Origin: DASQPR01 sp963836775
Lineage (GTDB): Bacteria; Actinomycetota; Actinomycetes; Mycobacteriales; Micromonosporaceae
Length of the DNA stretch: 64,000 nt
Direction of reading: 5' to 3'
NCBI GenBank assembly: GCA_963836775.1
Contig: CAWIKR010000003.1
Coordinates: forward strand, 2,914,001 to 2,978,000
Shown here: piece after piece, positions 34,850 through 43,727 of the stretch
How positions within the stretch are numbered: position 1 is the stretch's first letter
How the letters are laid out: each line of letters begins with the position of its first letter
Notes under the pieces: model-generated
Told to the model about the DNA's origin: nothing
What the model saw: only the letters and a program-made list of their open reading frames with translations
The model's database searches: none
Translations under genes and position numbers: made by a program

Positions 34850-35806
34850 ATGACGCTCACCCAGCTCGGCGCTTTCGTCCTGGTCGCCCAGTTGGGCTCG
34901 GTCCGGGCCGCCGCCGACGTGCTGGGGGTCTCCGAACCGGCGGTGTCCCAGGCGCTGGCGTCACTAAGGAACCAGTTCGACGACCAGTTGATCATCCGGG
35001 ACGGCAACACCATGGTGCTGACTCCCGGCGGGTCGCGGCTGCTCTCGATCGCCTCGGCGATGGTGGCGCTCGGCGCCGAGGCTCAGGCCGCGGTGCGATC
35101 CGCCCGGGGCGCTCCGGCCCAGATCCGGATGCTGGTCACCAGCACCATCGCCGAGTTCATCGCGACGCCGCTGCTGGAGGCATTCGTGCGGCGCTGGTCC
35201 GGGGCGCTGGACGCGACCTCCGGGGTGGCCACCGCCGAGGAGATGCGGGCGCTGCTGCCGAGCCGGATGGCCGACGTGGCGCTCGGCCCGGATCTCAGCG
35301 GCGACGTCACCGCCGCCGGGGTCAAGCTGGTCAGTGAGCCACTGCTCCGGTGCGGGATCATCACGGTGGCCTCGCCACAGTTCAAGGCGTACGGCAGCGC
35401 GTCTCGGTGGCCGTGGCTGGTCGACGCCTCCGGCACCGATCCGGCGAGCGACACCGGCCGGCTGCTGGCCCGGTTACGCGTACCGGAGTCGCACATCCGG
35501 GTGTTCCCCAACCAGACCCTGGCATGGGCGGCGGCGGCCGACGGTTTCGGTGTCGCTCCGGCGGTGGCGACGCTGGTCGCGCCGCAACTCCGCCGCGGTG
35601 AGCTGTGTGCGGTCCCGACCGAGGCCGACCCGTTCACCGCGGTCTGGTATGTCACCACCCTGACGCCGGACCGCCGCAGCGAGGGCGCCCGGCGGCTGCG
35701 CAGCTTCCTGTCGACACCGGACGCGATGCAGCTGATGTGCGCGCCGGGACGAGGCGTGCCGCCGTCCCGGTTCCGGCCACCGGTCTACGTCACCATCTGG
35801 AGCTAG
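34850..35806 (+). CDS. LysR-family regulator of the CO dehydrogenase operon
   Basis: A 318-residue LysR protein. The N-terminal winged helix reads TLTQLGAFVLVAQLGSVRAA and ADVLGVSEPAVSQALASLRN (residues 2-42). The C-terminal co-inducer domain spans the remainder. ATG 34850 follows GGTGGGA; an in-frame ATG 36 bases upstream is less well placed. It is divergent from coxM-S-L with one clear LysR palindrome in between. In mycobacteria a LysR protein (CutR) activates the CO dehydrogenase genes, so an equivalent role is likely. The co-inducer is unknown. Confidence 0.88.
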   Translation: MTLTQLGAFVLVAQLGSVRAAADVLGVSEPAVSQALASLRNQFDDQLIIRDGNTMVLTPGGSRLLSIASAMVALGAEAQAAVRSARGAPAQIRMLVTSTIAEFIATPLLEAFVRRWSGALDATSGVATAEEMRALLPSRMADVALGPDLSGDVTAAGVKLVSEPLLRCGIITVASPQFKAYGSASRWPWLVDASGTDPASDTGRLLARLRVPESHIRVFPNQTLAWAAAADGFGVAPAVATLVAPQLRRGELCAVPTEADPFTAVWYVTTLTPDRRSEGARRLRSFLSTPDAMQLMCAPGRGVPPSRFRPPVYVTIWS

Positions 35807-35897
35807 GTCCGCCAGCACCGGCAACCAGGAGCCGGGACCGCGGGCCGGGCCGGGGCCGGACCGCACCGATCCCCGGGGCTCACCCACGGCGGCAAGC

Positions 35898-35934
35898 GAA
35901 ACGAGCCCGGTCCACACCCGACCGGGCTCGTTTC
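35898..35934. terminator. Bidirectional hairpin terminator
   Basis: Perfect 15-bp stem (arm GAAACGAGCCCGGTC) with a 7-base loop between the converging lysR and DivIVA-like genes. The arm ends give GTTTC on the plus strand and the same on the minus, so it can stop transcription from both sides. Confidence 0.75.
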
Positions 35935-35944
35935 TGACTCAGGA

Positions 35945-37351
35945 TTACTCGGCGCTGACCGGTTCCTGGTTGATGGGGCGCTGAATCGGCACGCCCGGCT
36001 CGGCGTCCGGGCGGCCGTGCCCGTTGCCGGCATCGCGCTGGCCGTTCTCGCGGACGCCGTTGGCCTCCGCCATCTCGCCGTCCCGGCGCGCCCGGTGCTC
36101 GTCCCGCCGGACCCGCAGCTCCTCGACCTCGGGCCGGCCGTGCCCGTTCGACTCGCGGCGCGGGTGGCCGTTGCCGGCCATCGGCATCGGCCGCTCGCGC
36201 CGGGCCGGCTCGACCGGGGCCTCCGCCACCGGCTCGGCGGCGGCGTGCGGGCCGTCGGTGCGCACCGGCACCATCCGGTATTCGCCGGTATCGGCGCTGT
36301 GCGCGGCGGCTGCCATGACTGCGGCGGCGGCCAGGTCGGCGACTCGCTTGGCCTCGCGCTGCACGCGGGCCCGGGTCTCGGTGGCCCGGCGCTCGGCAGT
36401 CTCGGCCGCGTTGCGGGCTTCGTCCAGCCGGGCCAGCTCGGTGGTGAGGTCGTTGCGCACCTCGCCCAGACGGCGCTGCATCTGGTTCAGCTCGTTCTCG
36501 GTGGCCTCGCCCTTCTGCTGGGTCTCGGCCAGGGCCTGCTGTGTCGTCTCCAGCTGCGCCTGCAACTCGGTCAGGGCCTGCTGCCGGGTCTGGAGCTCCT
36601 GCTGCACCACGGCCAGCTGCTGCTGGTGCGAGGCGGCCTGCTCACTGGCGCGGCGCCGCAGATCCGCGGCGAACTGCTGAGCCTCGGCGTGCAGCTGGGC
36701 ATTCTTCTGGTCGGCCGCATTGCGCAGCTTGACGATGTCGGCGTCGGCCGTGGCCTTGTGGTCGGCGAGCTCCTTCTCCACCGTCGCCTTCCACTGCGCC
36801 AGCTCCTGCTCGGCCTTGGCGCGCGCCGCCTCGACCTCCTGCTGCAGCTGGTTGCGGGCCTCTTCGACGCTGGCCTCAAGCTCGGCCCGGGCCTGCTCGG
36901 CCTGCTGCTGGCTCTGCTTGGCCAGGGCCTCGCTCTCCGCGCGCACCTTCTGGGCGCGGTCGTGCGTCTCGGCCAGCACCTTCTCGGCCGCCGACTGCTG
37001 CTCGGTGATCTGCTGGTTGGCCGTGTGGACGATGGCTTCGGCCTGCTTCTCGGCGAGCGCCAGGATCTGGTCCACCATCGGGCCGAGGTGCCGGAACGAC
37101 GCCCGCTCCACCAGCGGCTGGCGCTGGCGCACCTCATTCAGCTCGGCCTGCAGATGCTGCAGTTGCGGGACCATCTGCTTGATCTGCGCATAAGCCCGCT
37201 CGCGGTCCGCGCCGAGCTGAGCGAGCTCGTTGTCGGTCCGGGCCAGGTATTGGTCGACCTGCCGCTTGTCGTATCCGCGCAGCGCGGTCTCGAAGCTCGG
37301 CCTCGAGCCGCTGTCGTCGTGAGCCGTGGCCAGCTCGTCGCCCTGGGACAT
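35945..37351 (-). CDS. DivIVA-like long coiled-coil protein
   Basis: A 468-residue cytoplasmic protein. The N-terminal part has a DivIVA-type segment (FETALRGYDKRQVDQYLAR, about residues 20-38). Then follow about 300 residues of near-continuous coiled coil rich in Gln, Glu and Ala (e.g. QQQAEQARAELEASVEEARN). The C-terminal 120 residues are disordered, with Asn/Gly/His and Arg-rich repeats (GNGHPRRESNGHGRPE). Actinobacterial relatives organise polar growth or the cell envelope. GGAGG precedes ATG 37351; an ATG five codons upstream lacks a ribosome site. It converges with lysR and shares a terminator with it. Confidence 0.8.
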   Translation of the reverse strand: MSQGDELATAHDDSGSRPSFETALRGYDKRQVDQYLARTDNELAQLGADRERAYAQIKQMVPQLQHLQAELNEVRQRQPLVERASFRHLGPMVDQILALAEKQAEAIVHTANQQITEQQSAAEKVLAETHDRAQKVRAESEALAKQSQQQAEQARAELEASVEEARNQLQQEVEAARAKAEQELAQWKATVEKELADHKATADADIVKLRNAADQKNAQLHAEAQQFAADLRRRASEQAASHQQQLAVVQQELQTRQQALTELQAQLETTQQALAETQQKGEATENELNQMQRRLGEVRNDLTTELARLDEARNAAETAERRATETRARVQREAKRVADLAAAAVMAAAAHSADTGEYRMVPVRTDGPHAAAEPVAEAPVEPARRERPMPMAGNGHPRRESNGHGRPEVEELRVRRDEHRARRDGEMAEANGVRENGQRDAGNGHGRPDAEPGVPIQRPINQEPVSAE

Positions 37352-37744
37352 GCGCGAATCCTCCATACCGTATATTTCTGCGCGACGCCGGCGGGTCAGT
37401 GGTGTGTCGCGGGCATCGTGAGCCGCAACGCTACCGCCGAAGGTGGCTGCTACGTCACCCCGCCCCGGCTACCAGTTATAGACGTTCGGGTTTGGGCGCG
37501 CCTCGGGCATTTGGCGGTTTTCTGATGATCGACAACGGCCACCCGCGTTGCCCCAGCGTCCGCGTCCGGCGGGCGGGCGAAATTGGCGCGCTGTCCGCGA
37601 TGATCGCGGCCACGGCCGACGACCCCCATGGCGGTACGCTCGCTGCCGTGCGCCCGGCCACCCTGCGTGACCGTCGTCCTCCGGGCCGGGGTGTCGATCC
37701 GCACCGTTTCCACCCCGGATCCACGTGAACAAGGAGGCAGGCGA
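37352..37744. other. Divergent intergenic region, no gene seen
   Basis: The 390 bases between the DivIVA-like gene and galE contain no convincing gene. In-frame codons upstream of the galE GTG have no domain similarity. The region must hold two divergent promoters, which I could not place. Confidence 0.5.
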
Positions 37745-38710
37745 GTGCGGGTGCTGGTGACCGGCGGTGCCGGGTTCATCGGAAGCGTGGTGTCCACGGT
37801 GTTAATCGCCGAGGGCCACGAGGTCGTGGTGCTGGACGTGACCGCCGGGTCGGGCGACGTGGTGCCGGACGGTGCCGAGTTCGTCGAGGGCCGCGTGCAG
37901 GACGCGGCCGACGCCGTGCTGGGCAGCGCAAGGTTCGACGGGGTGCTGCATCTGGCCGGCAACATCGCGGCCGGGCAGAGCGTCAACGAGCCGGCGCTCT
38001 ACTGGGAGAACAACGTCATCGGCTCGCTCCGGCTGCTCGATGCCGTACGCGTCCATGGCGTGCCGCGGTTAGTCTTCTCGTCGACCGCGAACATCTACGG
38101 CGACCCGGTCAGCACGCCGATCGCGGAGACCGCGGTGCCGGCGCCACCGAACCCGTACGCGACCAGCAAGCTCGCCGTCGAGTACGCGTTGACCGGGCAG
38201 TCCGCCGCCTACGGTTTCGCGGCCGTCTCGCTGCGCTACTTCAATGCCGCCGGCGCGATGCTGCGGCCGCGGCCGGTCGGTGAGCGGCACGATCCGGAGA
38301 CCCACCTGATTCCGAACGCGCTCCGGGTCGCCTCCGGCGACGAGGATGCACTCCAGTTGTTCGGCGACGACTACCCGACACCGGACGGCACCTGCATCCG
38401 CGACTACATCCATGTCGTGGATCTGGCGACCGCCCATCTCAAGGCGCTGGAGAACGGCCGCGCCGGCGAGCACCGCGTCTACAACCTCGGCAACGGCTCC
38501 GGATTCAGCAACCTGGAGGTGATCGAGGCGGTGCGCAAGGTGACCGGGCATCCGATCCCGGTGCGGGTCGGTGGACGCCGGGCCGGCGATCCGGCGGTCC
38601 TGGTGGCCTCGTCCGACCGGGCCCGCAGCGAACTCGGCTGGACACCGCAGCGACCGGATCTGCACGACATCGTCGCCGACGCGTGGGCGTTCCATAACCA
38701 CGCCGGCTGA
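37745..38710 (+). CDS. galE: UDP-glucose 4-epimerase family protein
   Basis: Extended short-chain dehydrogenase of 321 residues that interconverts UDP-glucose and UDP-galactose, or a related nucleotide sugar. The NAD-binding motif is VTGGAGFIGSVV at residues 5-16. The active site reads VFSSTANIYGD with NPYATSK (YxxxK) about 30 residues later. RYFNAAGA, IRDYIHVVDLA and YNLGNGSGFSNLEVI complete the GalE pattern. The GTG start follows AAGGAGG at correct spacing. At 321 residues it is slightly shorter than E. coli GalE (338). Next to RbsD/FucU and an arabinofuranosidase, it may act on plant sugars. Confidence 0.88.
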   Translation: MRVLVTGGAGFIGSVVSTVLIAEGHEVVVLDVTAGSGDVVPDGAEFVEGRVQDAADAVLGSARFDGVLHLAGNIAAGQSVNEPALYWENNVIGSLRLLDAVRVHGVPRLVFSSTANIYGDPVSTPIAETAVPAPPNPYATSKLAVEYALTGQSAAYGFAAVSLRYFNAAGAMLRPRPVGERHDPETHLIPNALRVASGDEDALQLFGDDYPTPDGTCIRDYIHVVDLATAHLKALENGRAGEHRVYNLGNGSGFSNLEVIEAVRKVTGHPIPVRVGGRRAGDPAVLVASSDRARSELGWTPQRPDLHDIVADAWAFHNHAG

Positions 38711-38746
38711 ACCCGACCTCCCCACTCCCCACGAACGGCCGACGAC

Positions 38747-39166
38747 ATGCTTCGTTATCAGCTCACCCACCCCGCCCTGCTATCCGCCCTGGCCGAGGCC
38801 GGTCACGGCAGCAAGCTCCTGATCGCCGACGGCAATTTCGCCCACCGCACCAACAGCTACCGAGGCGCTCCGGTGATCTACCTCAACCTGCGGCCCGGCC
38901 TGGTCACCGTCGACCAGGTGCTCGAGGTGGTGATCGACGGCACACCGCTGGAGCGGGCCACGCTGTTCGCCACCGACGACGGCTCCATTGCCGATTGCGA
39001 GGCCGGATATCGTGCCCTGCTCGCCGACGTCCCGGTGGACAAGCTCGGCCGGGCCGACTTCTACCAGGCCTGCCAGCAATCCGACCTGGCCGCCGTGGTG
39101 GCCACCGGCGACCAGCGGCACTTCGCCAACGTACTGCTGACCGTGGGTTTCAACCCGGCGCCGTAA
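38747..39166 (+). CDS. RbsD/FucU-family sugar mutarotase
   Basis: A 139-residue protein of the RbsD/FucU family, small decameric enzymes that interconvert anomeric or ring forms of ribose or fucose. The signature is GHGSKLLIADGNFAHRTNS at residues 19-37, with the catalytic His. The C-terminal HFANVLLTVGF is also typical. FucU-like proteins are slightly longer than RbsD (131), and this one fits FucU better. It lies 36 bases after galE on the same strand, so they are probably co-transcribed. The exact sugar is not readable. Confidence 0.85.
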   Translation: MLRYQLTHPALLSALAEAGHGSKLLIADGNFAHRTNSYRGAPVIYLNLRPGLVTVDQVLEVVIDGTPLERATLFATDDGSIADCEAGYRALLADVPVDKLGRADFYQACQQSDLAAVVATGDQRHFANVLLTVGFNPAP

Positions 39167-39188
39167 CCGCCCGAGCAACCACCGCGCT

Positions 39189-40694
39189 TCAGAGGCCCGA
39201 CTTCAACCGCACCATGGTCCAGGAGACCGGCGGCAGCACGACGGTGCAGCTGCCGCCGTCGATCCGCGCACCGGAACCGGTCCGCGGCGTGACCCGATCG
39301 GGCACGGCCGCCGTGTTGGCCAGGTCGAGGTCCGACCCGCCCAGGTAGACGTGCTCGGCCAGGGCCGTGGTGCCGAGCGCGCGCACATCCAGGCGCACCT
39401 CGACCGGCTGGTCCTGGTGCCGGTTGACGGCGAAGACCGTGGTGTCGCCGGTCTCCGGGTCCCGGGTCGCCACCACATCAGCGACCGGCACATCGCCGTG
39501 CCGCGCGGTGGCGTAGACCGGAGAGACCGGCTCGACCCGCAGCACGTCGCCGACCGCGTGGCGAGCGGTCAACGCGAACGGATGGAAGATGGTCTGCCGC
39601 CAGGCCGCGCGGCCGGGCTCGGCGCGGATCGGCGCGATCACGTTGACAAGCTGTGCCTGGCAGGCAATGGCGACCCGGTCGGCATGCCGGAGAAGGCTCA
39701 TCATCAGGTTGCCGACCACCACCGCGTCGAGCGCGGTGTATTCGTCTTCGATCAGCCGGGGCGCCCGAGCCCAGTCCAGATCGGCAGCGGCGAAACGTGC
39801 GGCGTACCAGACATTCCATTCATCGAACGAGAGCCTGAGCCGACGCTTCGACCGGTTCTTCGCCGCCACATGGTCGCAGGTCGCGACGACGCCTTCGATG
39901 AAGCGGTCCATCGCGTAGGCGGAACCGAGAAAGCTGCCGCGATCGCCGTTCAGCTCTTCGAAGTATGCATGGAGTGACAGGTAGTCCACATAGTCGTAGG
40001 CGTGGTCGAGGACCGTCGCCTCCCACGCGCCGAAGGTCGGCATCTGGCTGTGGGACGAGCCGCACGCGACGAGTTCGATGCTCGGGTCGATCTGTTTCAT
40101 CGCCTTCGCGGTCTCGGCGGCCAGACGTCCGTATTCGTCGGCGGTCTTGGCGCCGATCTGCCAGGGGCCGTCCATCTCGTTGCCGAGGCACCACATCTTG
40201 ACCGCGTACGGGTCCCGGGAGCCGTGCGCCGCTCGCCGGTCGGAGAGCCCGGTGCCGCTTGCGTGGTTGGCGTATTCGAGCAGATCACAAGCCGCTTCGG
40301 TGCCCCGGGTGCCGAGATTCACCGCGAGCATCGGCTCGACTCCGGCATGCCGGGTCCAGGTGATGAACTCGTCGAGCCCGAACTCGTTGGTCTCGACTGA
40401 CCGCCAGGCCAGGTCCAGCCGGTGCGGCCGATTCTCGCGCGGTCCGACACCGTCCTCCCAGCGGTAGCCGGAGACGAAGTTGCCGCCCGGATAGCGGACC
40501 GTCGTCACACCCAGCTCGCGGACCAGTTCCAGCACGTCCTGCCGGAAGCCCGCGGAGTCGGCATCGGGGTGATCCGGCTCGTAGATGCCGCCGTAGACAC
40601 CGCGGCCCATGTGCTCGACGAACGAGCCGAATAGCCGCCGGTCGACCGGCGCCACACGAAACGTCGGATCCAGAGTGGCGGTGCTGATCAGCAA
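39189..40694 (-). CDS. GH51 alpha-L-arabinofuranosidase
   Basis: A 501-residue intracellular enzyme that releases arabinose from arabinan or arabinoxylan fragments. The TIM barrel shows FGSFVEHMGRGVYGGIYEP near the N-terminus and VRYPGGNFVSGYRWEDGVG. The acid/base Glu is in KMWCLGNEMDGPWQ and the nucleophile Glu in LSFDEWNVWY. A C-terminal beta-sandwich follows. There is no signal peptide, as usual for GH51. The TTG at 40694 is the best start: it follows GGAG, gives ISTATLDPTF as N-terminus and matches the usual 500-residue length. It is convergent with the galE-fucU pair. Confidence 0.88.
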   Translation of the reverse strand: MLISTATLDPTFRVAPVDRRLFGSFVEHMGRGVYGGIYEPDHPDADSAGFRQDVLELVRELGVTTVRYPGGNFVSGYRWEDGVGPRENRPHRLDLAWRSVETNEFGLDEFITWTRHAGVEPMLAVNLGTRGTEAACDLLEYANHASGTGLSDRRAAHGSRDPYAVKMWCLGNEMDGPWQIGAKTADEYGRLAAETAKAMKQIDPSIELVACGSSHSQMPTFGAWEATVLDHAYDYVDYLSLHAYFEELNGDRGSFLGSAYAMDRFIEGVVATCDHVAAKNRSKRRLRLSFDEWNVWYAARFAAADLDWARAPRLIEDEYTALDAVVVGNLMMSLLRHADRVAIACQAQLVNVIAPIRAEPGRAAWRQTIFHPFALTARHAVGDVLRVEPVSPVYATARHGDVPVADVVATRDPETGDTTVFAVNRHQDQPVEVRLDVRALGTTALAEHVYLGGSDLDLANTAAVPDRVTPRTGSGARIDGGSCTVVLPPVSWTMVRLKSGL

Positions 40695-40722
40695 GGCAGG
40701 CTCCGATCTGTCCGGCAGGCTT

Positions 40723-41556
40723 CTAGTTGATGGCGATCGCGACGACCGCCAGAGCGCACAGGCCGAGCCCGGTCCGCTGTGCGGTGTTGAACCTCTCGTG
40801 CCCCAGGATCCGGGCCAGCAACACCGTGACACCCGGATAGAGCGAGGTCACCACGGCCACGATCGCCAGCGGCGCGACATGGGTTGCGGCGAAGTAGCAC
40901 AGGCTCGCGGCCATGCCGCTGACACCGATGACGATCGGCCAGCCGATGTCGCCGCGTCGCATCGCCAGCCGTTCCCGAGACGCCAGCGCGATCATCACCA
41001 CAAACAGCGCCGAGCTCGTCTGCTCGCTCGCCAGTGGCCACAGCCCGGACTCGGAGCCGGCCCGGGCCAGTGCGATGAACATCAGCCCGAAGCCGATGCC
41101 GGCGATGACGCCGTCGGAGAGCCCGCTGGTCTGCCTCGACTCGGCCGTGTCGCTGGACGCCGCCGTCAGCGCGATCGCCGGCACCGCGAGCACGATGCCG
41201 ATCGCCGCGAGCGCGGTAATCCGGTCGCCCAACAGCACGCCGGTGATGGCCGGCACCACCGCCGCGCCGACCGCAGACACCGGGCCTACCACGCTCATCC
41301 GGCCCCGTCCGAGACCGCGATAGAGAAATAGGGTGCCGACGCCGCCGCCGATGCCGCCGATCAGGCCCCAGAGCAGGGCGACGCCCTTCGGTCCCGGACC
41401 GGAACTGACCGCGACGGCGAGCCACGAGACCGTGGCCGCGGACAAGCACCCGATCAGATTGACCCGGATCGACCCGAACCGTCGGGACAGCAGGCCACCG
41501 GCGAAGTCGCCGGTCCCGTAGAGGGTCGCGGCGGCGAGTGCGAGGACCAGACCCAT
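40723..41556 (-). CDS. EamA/DMT-family transporter
   Basis: A 277-residue membrane protein with ten predicted helices in two five-helix EamA halves (first half to about residue 130, second from about 145). Features include LYGTGDFAGGLLSRR at the start, GGGVGTLFLYRGLGRGRMSVVGPVSA at the end of half one, and the equivalent AASLCYFAATHVAPLAIVAVVTSLYPGVTVLLA in half two. These proteins export or exchange metabolites such as amino acids. It lies 28 bases upstream of the GH51 start on the same strand and may be co-transcribed, but no functional link is evident. Confidence 0.88.
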   Translation of the reverse strand: MGLVLALAAATLYGTGDFAGGLLSRRFGSIRVNLIGCLSAATVSWLAVAVSSGPGPKGVALLWGLIGGIGGGVGTLFLYRGLGRGRMSVVGPVSAVGAAVVPAITGVLLGDRITALAAIGIVLAVPAIALTAASSDTAESRQTSGLSDGVIAGIGFGLMFIALARAGSESGLWPLASEQTSSALFVVMIALASRERLAMRRGDIGWPIVIGVSGMAASLCYFAATHVAPLAIVAVVTSLYPGVTVLLARILGHERFNTAQRTGLGLCALAVVAIAIN

Positions 41557-41622
41557 GATCGTGACCGCTTTCCGCCGAGTACGCCGACCCTATGCCTTGG
41601 CCGGCTCGTCAGCGGTCATGGG

Positions 41623-42552
41623 TCAGCGGTCAGCCGCCGGGCCTGGTGCGCACGGGATCGACGCGGAGTCGAAGAGGTGATCCGCATGCACCTCGACGCT
41701 CAGCGTCGCACCGGCCACCGTGGCCAGCAACGCCGCCAGCAGGATCATCGGCAGGAGCCGGCGTCGGGGTGGCGGCGCGAGCAGGGCGCTGACCCGGCGC
41801 GGCATCGGGCCTCCGACCATCGCCAGCGCGGCCACCGGCCGGCTCGCATGCGCGACCAACGCGGCCCGCGCCAGCGCCCGGGCGACCAGGCGGCGATCGC
41901 CGACCGCGGTTGCTGCCCGCTCATCGGCCCACCGCTCCACGGACTCGCCGACCGCGGCGGTGATGGGGCGCAGCAGCGGGTTCGCGGCCGCGGCCAGATC
42001 GGCGGCGACCAGCCACCAGCTATGGCGGAGCGCCAGGTGGGCCCGCTCGTGCGCGATCACCGCATGGTGCTCGCCCGGCTCCAGTGCCGCGAGCATCGCC
42101 GTGGTCACGACGATCCGGCCACCACCGGCAGCGGTGGCGTACGCATCCGGGTGCGGCAGGTCCAGGATGATCAGGCCGCCGTCGTGATCGAGACCGGCGA
42201 GCGCCTGCCGCATCCGCCGGTGAGCCCCGATGTTGCGACGGACCGAGCGGACCGCGCGGACCGCCACGGTTATCAGCACCACTCCGGAGAGCGCCGCGAC
42301 CACACCGGGCACCGGATCAGCGCGGCGCAGCAGCAGCGGCGACCAGTCGCCCTGCTCGGCCACTTCGGGAAACTGCGCGATCCAGGTGAACGCCATGGTG
42401 CCCAGCACATAAGCGGTGCCGATGACGGCAGCCACCGCGGCGCCTGTCAGACCCACGGTCGCGGCCGCCGGCGGCAGCCGCCGGGCCAACGGCGGCGCCG
42501 CGACCGTCAGCACCACCGCACTGAGCAGCGCGGCCACGATCGCCCAGATCAT
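41623..42552 (-). CDS. M56-type membrane metalloprotease (BlaR1-like)
   Basis: A 309-residue membrane protease that works with a BlaI repressor. It has hydrophobic segments at about residues 1-22, 36-58, 82-100 and near 270, and a cytoplasmic zinc protease domain with HERAH (AVIAHERAHLALRH) and the downstream Glu in VERWADERAA. Typical BlaR1 proteins sense a signal outside and then cleave or release BlaI. This one lacks a large penicillin-binding sensor domain, so the signal is not necessarily a beta-lactam. Its start overlaps the BlaI stop by 4 bases. Confidence 0.87.
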   Translation of the reverse strand: MIWAIVAALLSAVVLTVAAPPLARRLPPAAATVGLTGAAVAAVIGTAYVLGTMAFTWIAQFPEVAEQGDWSPLLLRRADPVPGVVAALSGVVLITVAVRAVRSVRRNIGAHRRMRQALAGLDHDGGLIILDLPHPDAYATAAGGGRIVVTTAMLAALEPGEHHAVIAHERAHLALRHSWWLVAADLAAAANPLLRPITAAVGESVERWADERAATAVGDRRLVARALARAALVAHASRPVAALAMVGGPMPRRVSALLAPPPRRRLLPMILLAALLATVAGATLSVEVHADHLFDSASIPCAPGPAADR

Positions 42553-42926
42553 TGCCGCGACTCCGGATCACCACCGGCCTTCGCCAGCAGCTCGGCCAGC
42601 ACGGCCTCGTCGCCGGGCTGCAGAGCGCCGATGAATCGCGCCAGGACCGCGGCCCGGTCCTCGTGGGCGTCCAGGACCCGCTGCATCCGGCGGGCGGCCA
42701 GTTCGGCCTCGTCGGTGATGGCGGAGTACGCATACCCGCGCCCCGACCGCTCGCGGACCACCAGCCCTTTCTCAGCAAGCCGGCTCATCACCGTCATCAC
42801 GGTGGTGTAGGCGAGATCGCCACCGATCCGGTCGCGTACCTCGGCCGGCGTCAGCGCCGCCGCGGATCCGGCGAGTTCGTCCAGCACCGTCTGCTCCAAA
42901 GATCCACGTGTACGTCGAGCCGGCAC
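42549..42926 (-). CDS. BlaI/MecI-family repressor
   Basis: A 125-residue winged-helix repressor: LEQTVLDELAGSAAALTPAE, then YTTVMTVMSRLAEKGLVVRE with the recognition helix, and RSGRGYAYSA as the wing. This is the BlaI/MecI/CopY signature. The C-terminal helices (LARFIGALQPGDEAVLAELL) form the dimer interface cleaved in other systems. Two CTACTAC-N7-GTAGTA sites lie directly upstream (42945-42991) and two more at 44832-44881, so it should control itself, the M56 protease and at least one other unit. Confidence 0.92.
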   Translation of the reverse strand: MPARRTRGSLEQTVLDELAGSAAALTPAEVRDRIGGDLAYTTVMTVMSRLAEKGLVVRERSGRGYAYSAITDEAELAARRMQRVLDAHEDRAAVLARFIGALQPGDEAVLAELLAKAGGDPESRQ

Positions 42927-42944
42927 CGCGCCTCCCTCTTGTTC

Positions 42945-42965
42945 CTACTACAAACATCGTAGTAG
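42945..42965. promoter_or_regulatory. BlaI operator 1
   Basis: CTACTAC-aaacatc-GTAGTAG, a perfect palindrome with 7-base spacer, 19 bases upstream of the blaI start. TACTA/TAGTA dyads are characteristic of BlaI/MecI binding sites. Confidence 0.8.
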
Positions 42966-42970
42966 GTTGC

Positions 42971-42991
42971 CTACTACCACGGCGGTAGTAA
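42971..42991. promoter_or_regulatory. BlaI operator 2
   Basis: CTACTAC-N7-GTAGTAA, one mismatch from operator 1 and centred 26 bp from it. It faces the divergent, truncated deacetylase gene, so the pair could repress both directions. Confidence 0.75.
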
Positions 42992-43013
42992 GCAACTATA
43001 AGGGAGGTCGGCG

Positions 43014-43508
43014 GGTGCCGTCAGCAACGGTCGCGGTGTTCTCAGCAAGCGAGCCGATCGCCTGCGGGGTGCCGGTGATCGCCTTGCATGGCTACGACCA
43101 TCCGTGCTTGCTCACCCGGTCACCCGAAGCGGTCCGGGACGACCTGCGCCGGGGCTATACGACACGATCGGCGGGCTGATCGGCGTGGTGCCGCGCTGGT
43201 GGCGCCCGCCCTACGGCGTCATGACCAGGACCAGCCTGCGAGCCAGCGCGCGCCTCGGGCTGCAGCCCGTGCTGTGGACCGCGTGGGGCCGCGATTGGAC
43301 TAGCTCCGCCACCGCCGGCTCGGTCTACGCGCGGGTGCGCCGCGACCTGCGTGGAGGTGGCACGGTGCTGCTCCACGACAGTGACACAACCGCTGCTCCG
43401 GGCTGCTGGCGATCGGCGCTCGGGGCGATCGATCAGGTCATCGACCGATGTGCTGAGCAGGGCCGGCGGATCGGACCGCTGGCCGACCACGGGATCGGTC
43501 GCGGATGA
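43014..43508 (+). pseudogene. NodB-type polysaccharide deacetylase, N-terminally truncated and frameshifted
   Basis: Remnant of a family 4 carbohydrate esterase. Motif 2 is intact (ALHGYDHPCL), as are motif 3 (RPPYGVMT), motif 4 (VLWTAWGRDW) and motif 5 (TVLLHDSDT). Motif 1, the TFDDG that supplies the catalytic base and a metal ligand, is missing: sequence before VPSATVAVFSA is replaced by the BlaI operator region. The frame also breaks near 43155, where one G is absent from a G run (DLRRG before, LYDTIGGL after). The GTG at 43014 follows GGAGGT, so a truncated product could be made. Without motif 1 it should be inactive. It looks like a 5' deletion that brought the gene under BlaI sites. 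Confidence 0.7.
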
Positions 43509-43727
43509 CCGGGCTCGGGTTGCTCGCCGTCGCCGTCACCGCGGTCGTGGTGGCGATGATGCCGGTGCGCCGCGGGACGCGCGGTGCCGGCTCGGCCACG
43601 GCCCGTGACCGCGGCCCGAATTCACGTGCTGAGAGGCCACCCCGGGTTTCGTCCGGGCCGGATGACAGCGACACTAGTGCCGCGCGTCGCGACCGCGACG
43701 GCGACCCGGCAACGGCAGGGAGCACCG

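Noticed and set aside
36017..37525. A 502-codon plus-strand open frame rich in Leu/Gly
   Set aside because: Mirror of the coiled-coil gene; the Leu/Val richness reflects antisense of Gln/Glu/Lys codons.
42967..43013. N-terminal extension of the deacetylase remnant through the BlaI operators
   Set aside because: Translating the operator gives no deacetylase motif; the GTG at 43014 with GGAGGT is the better start.
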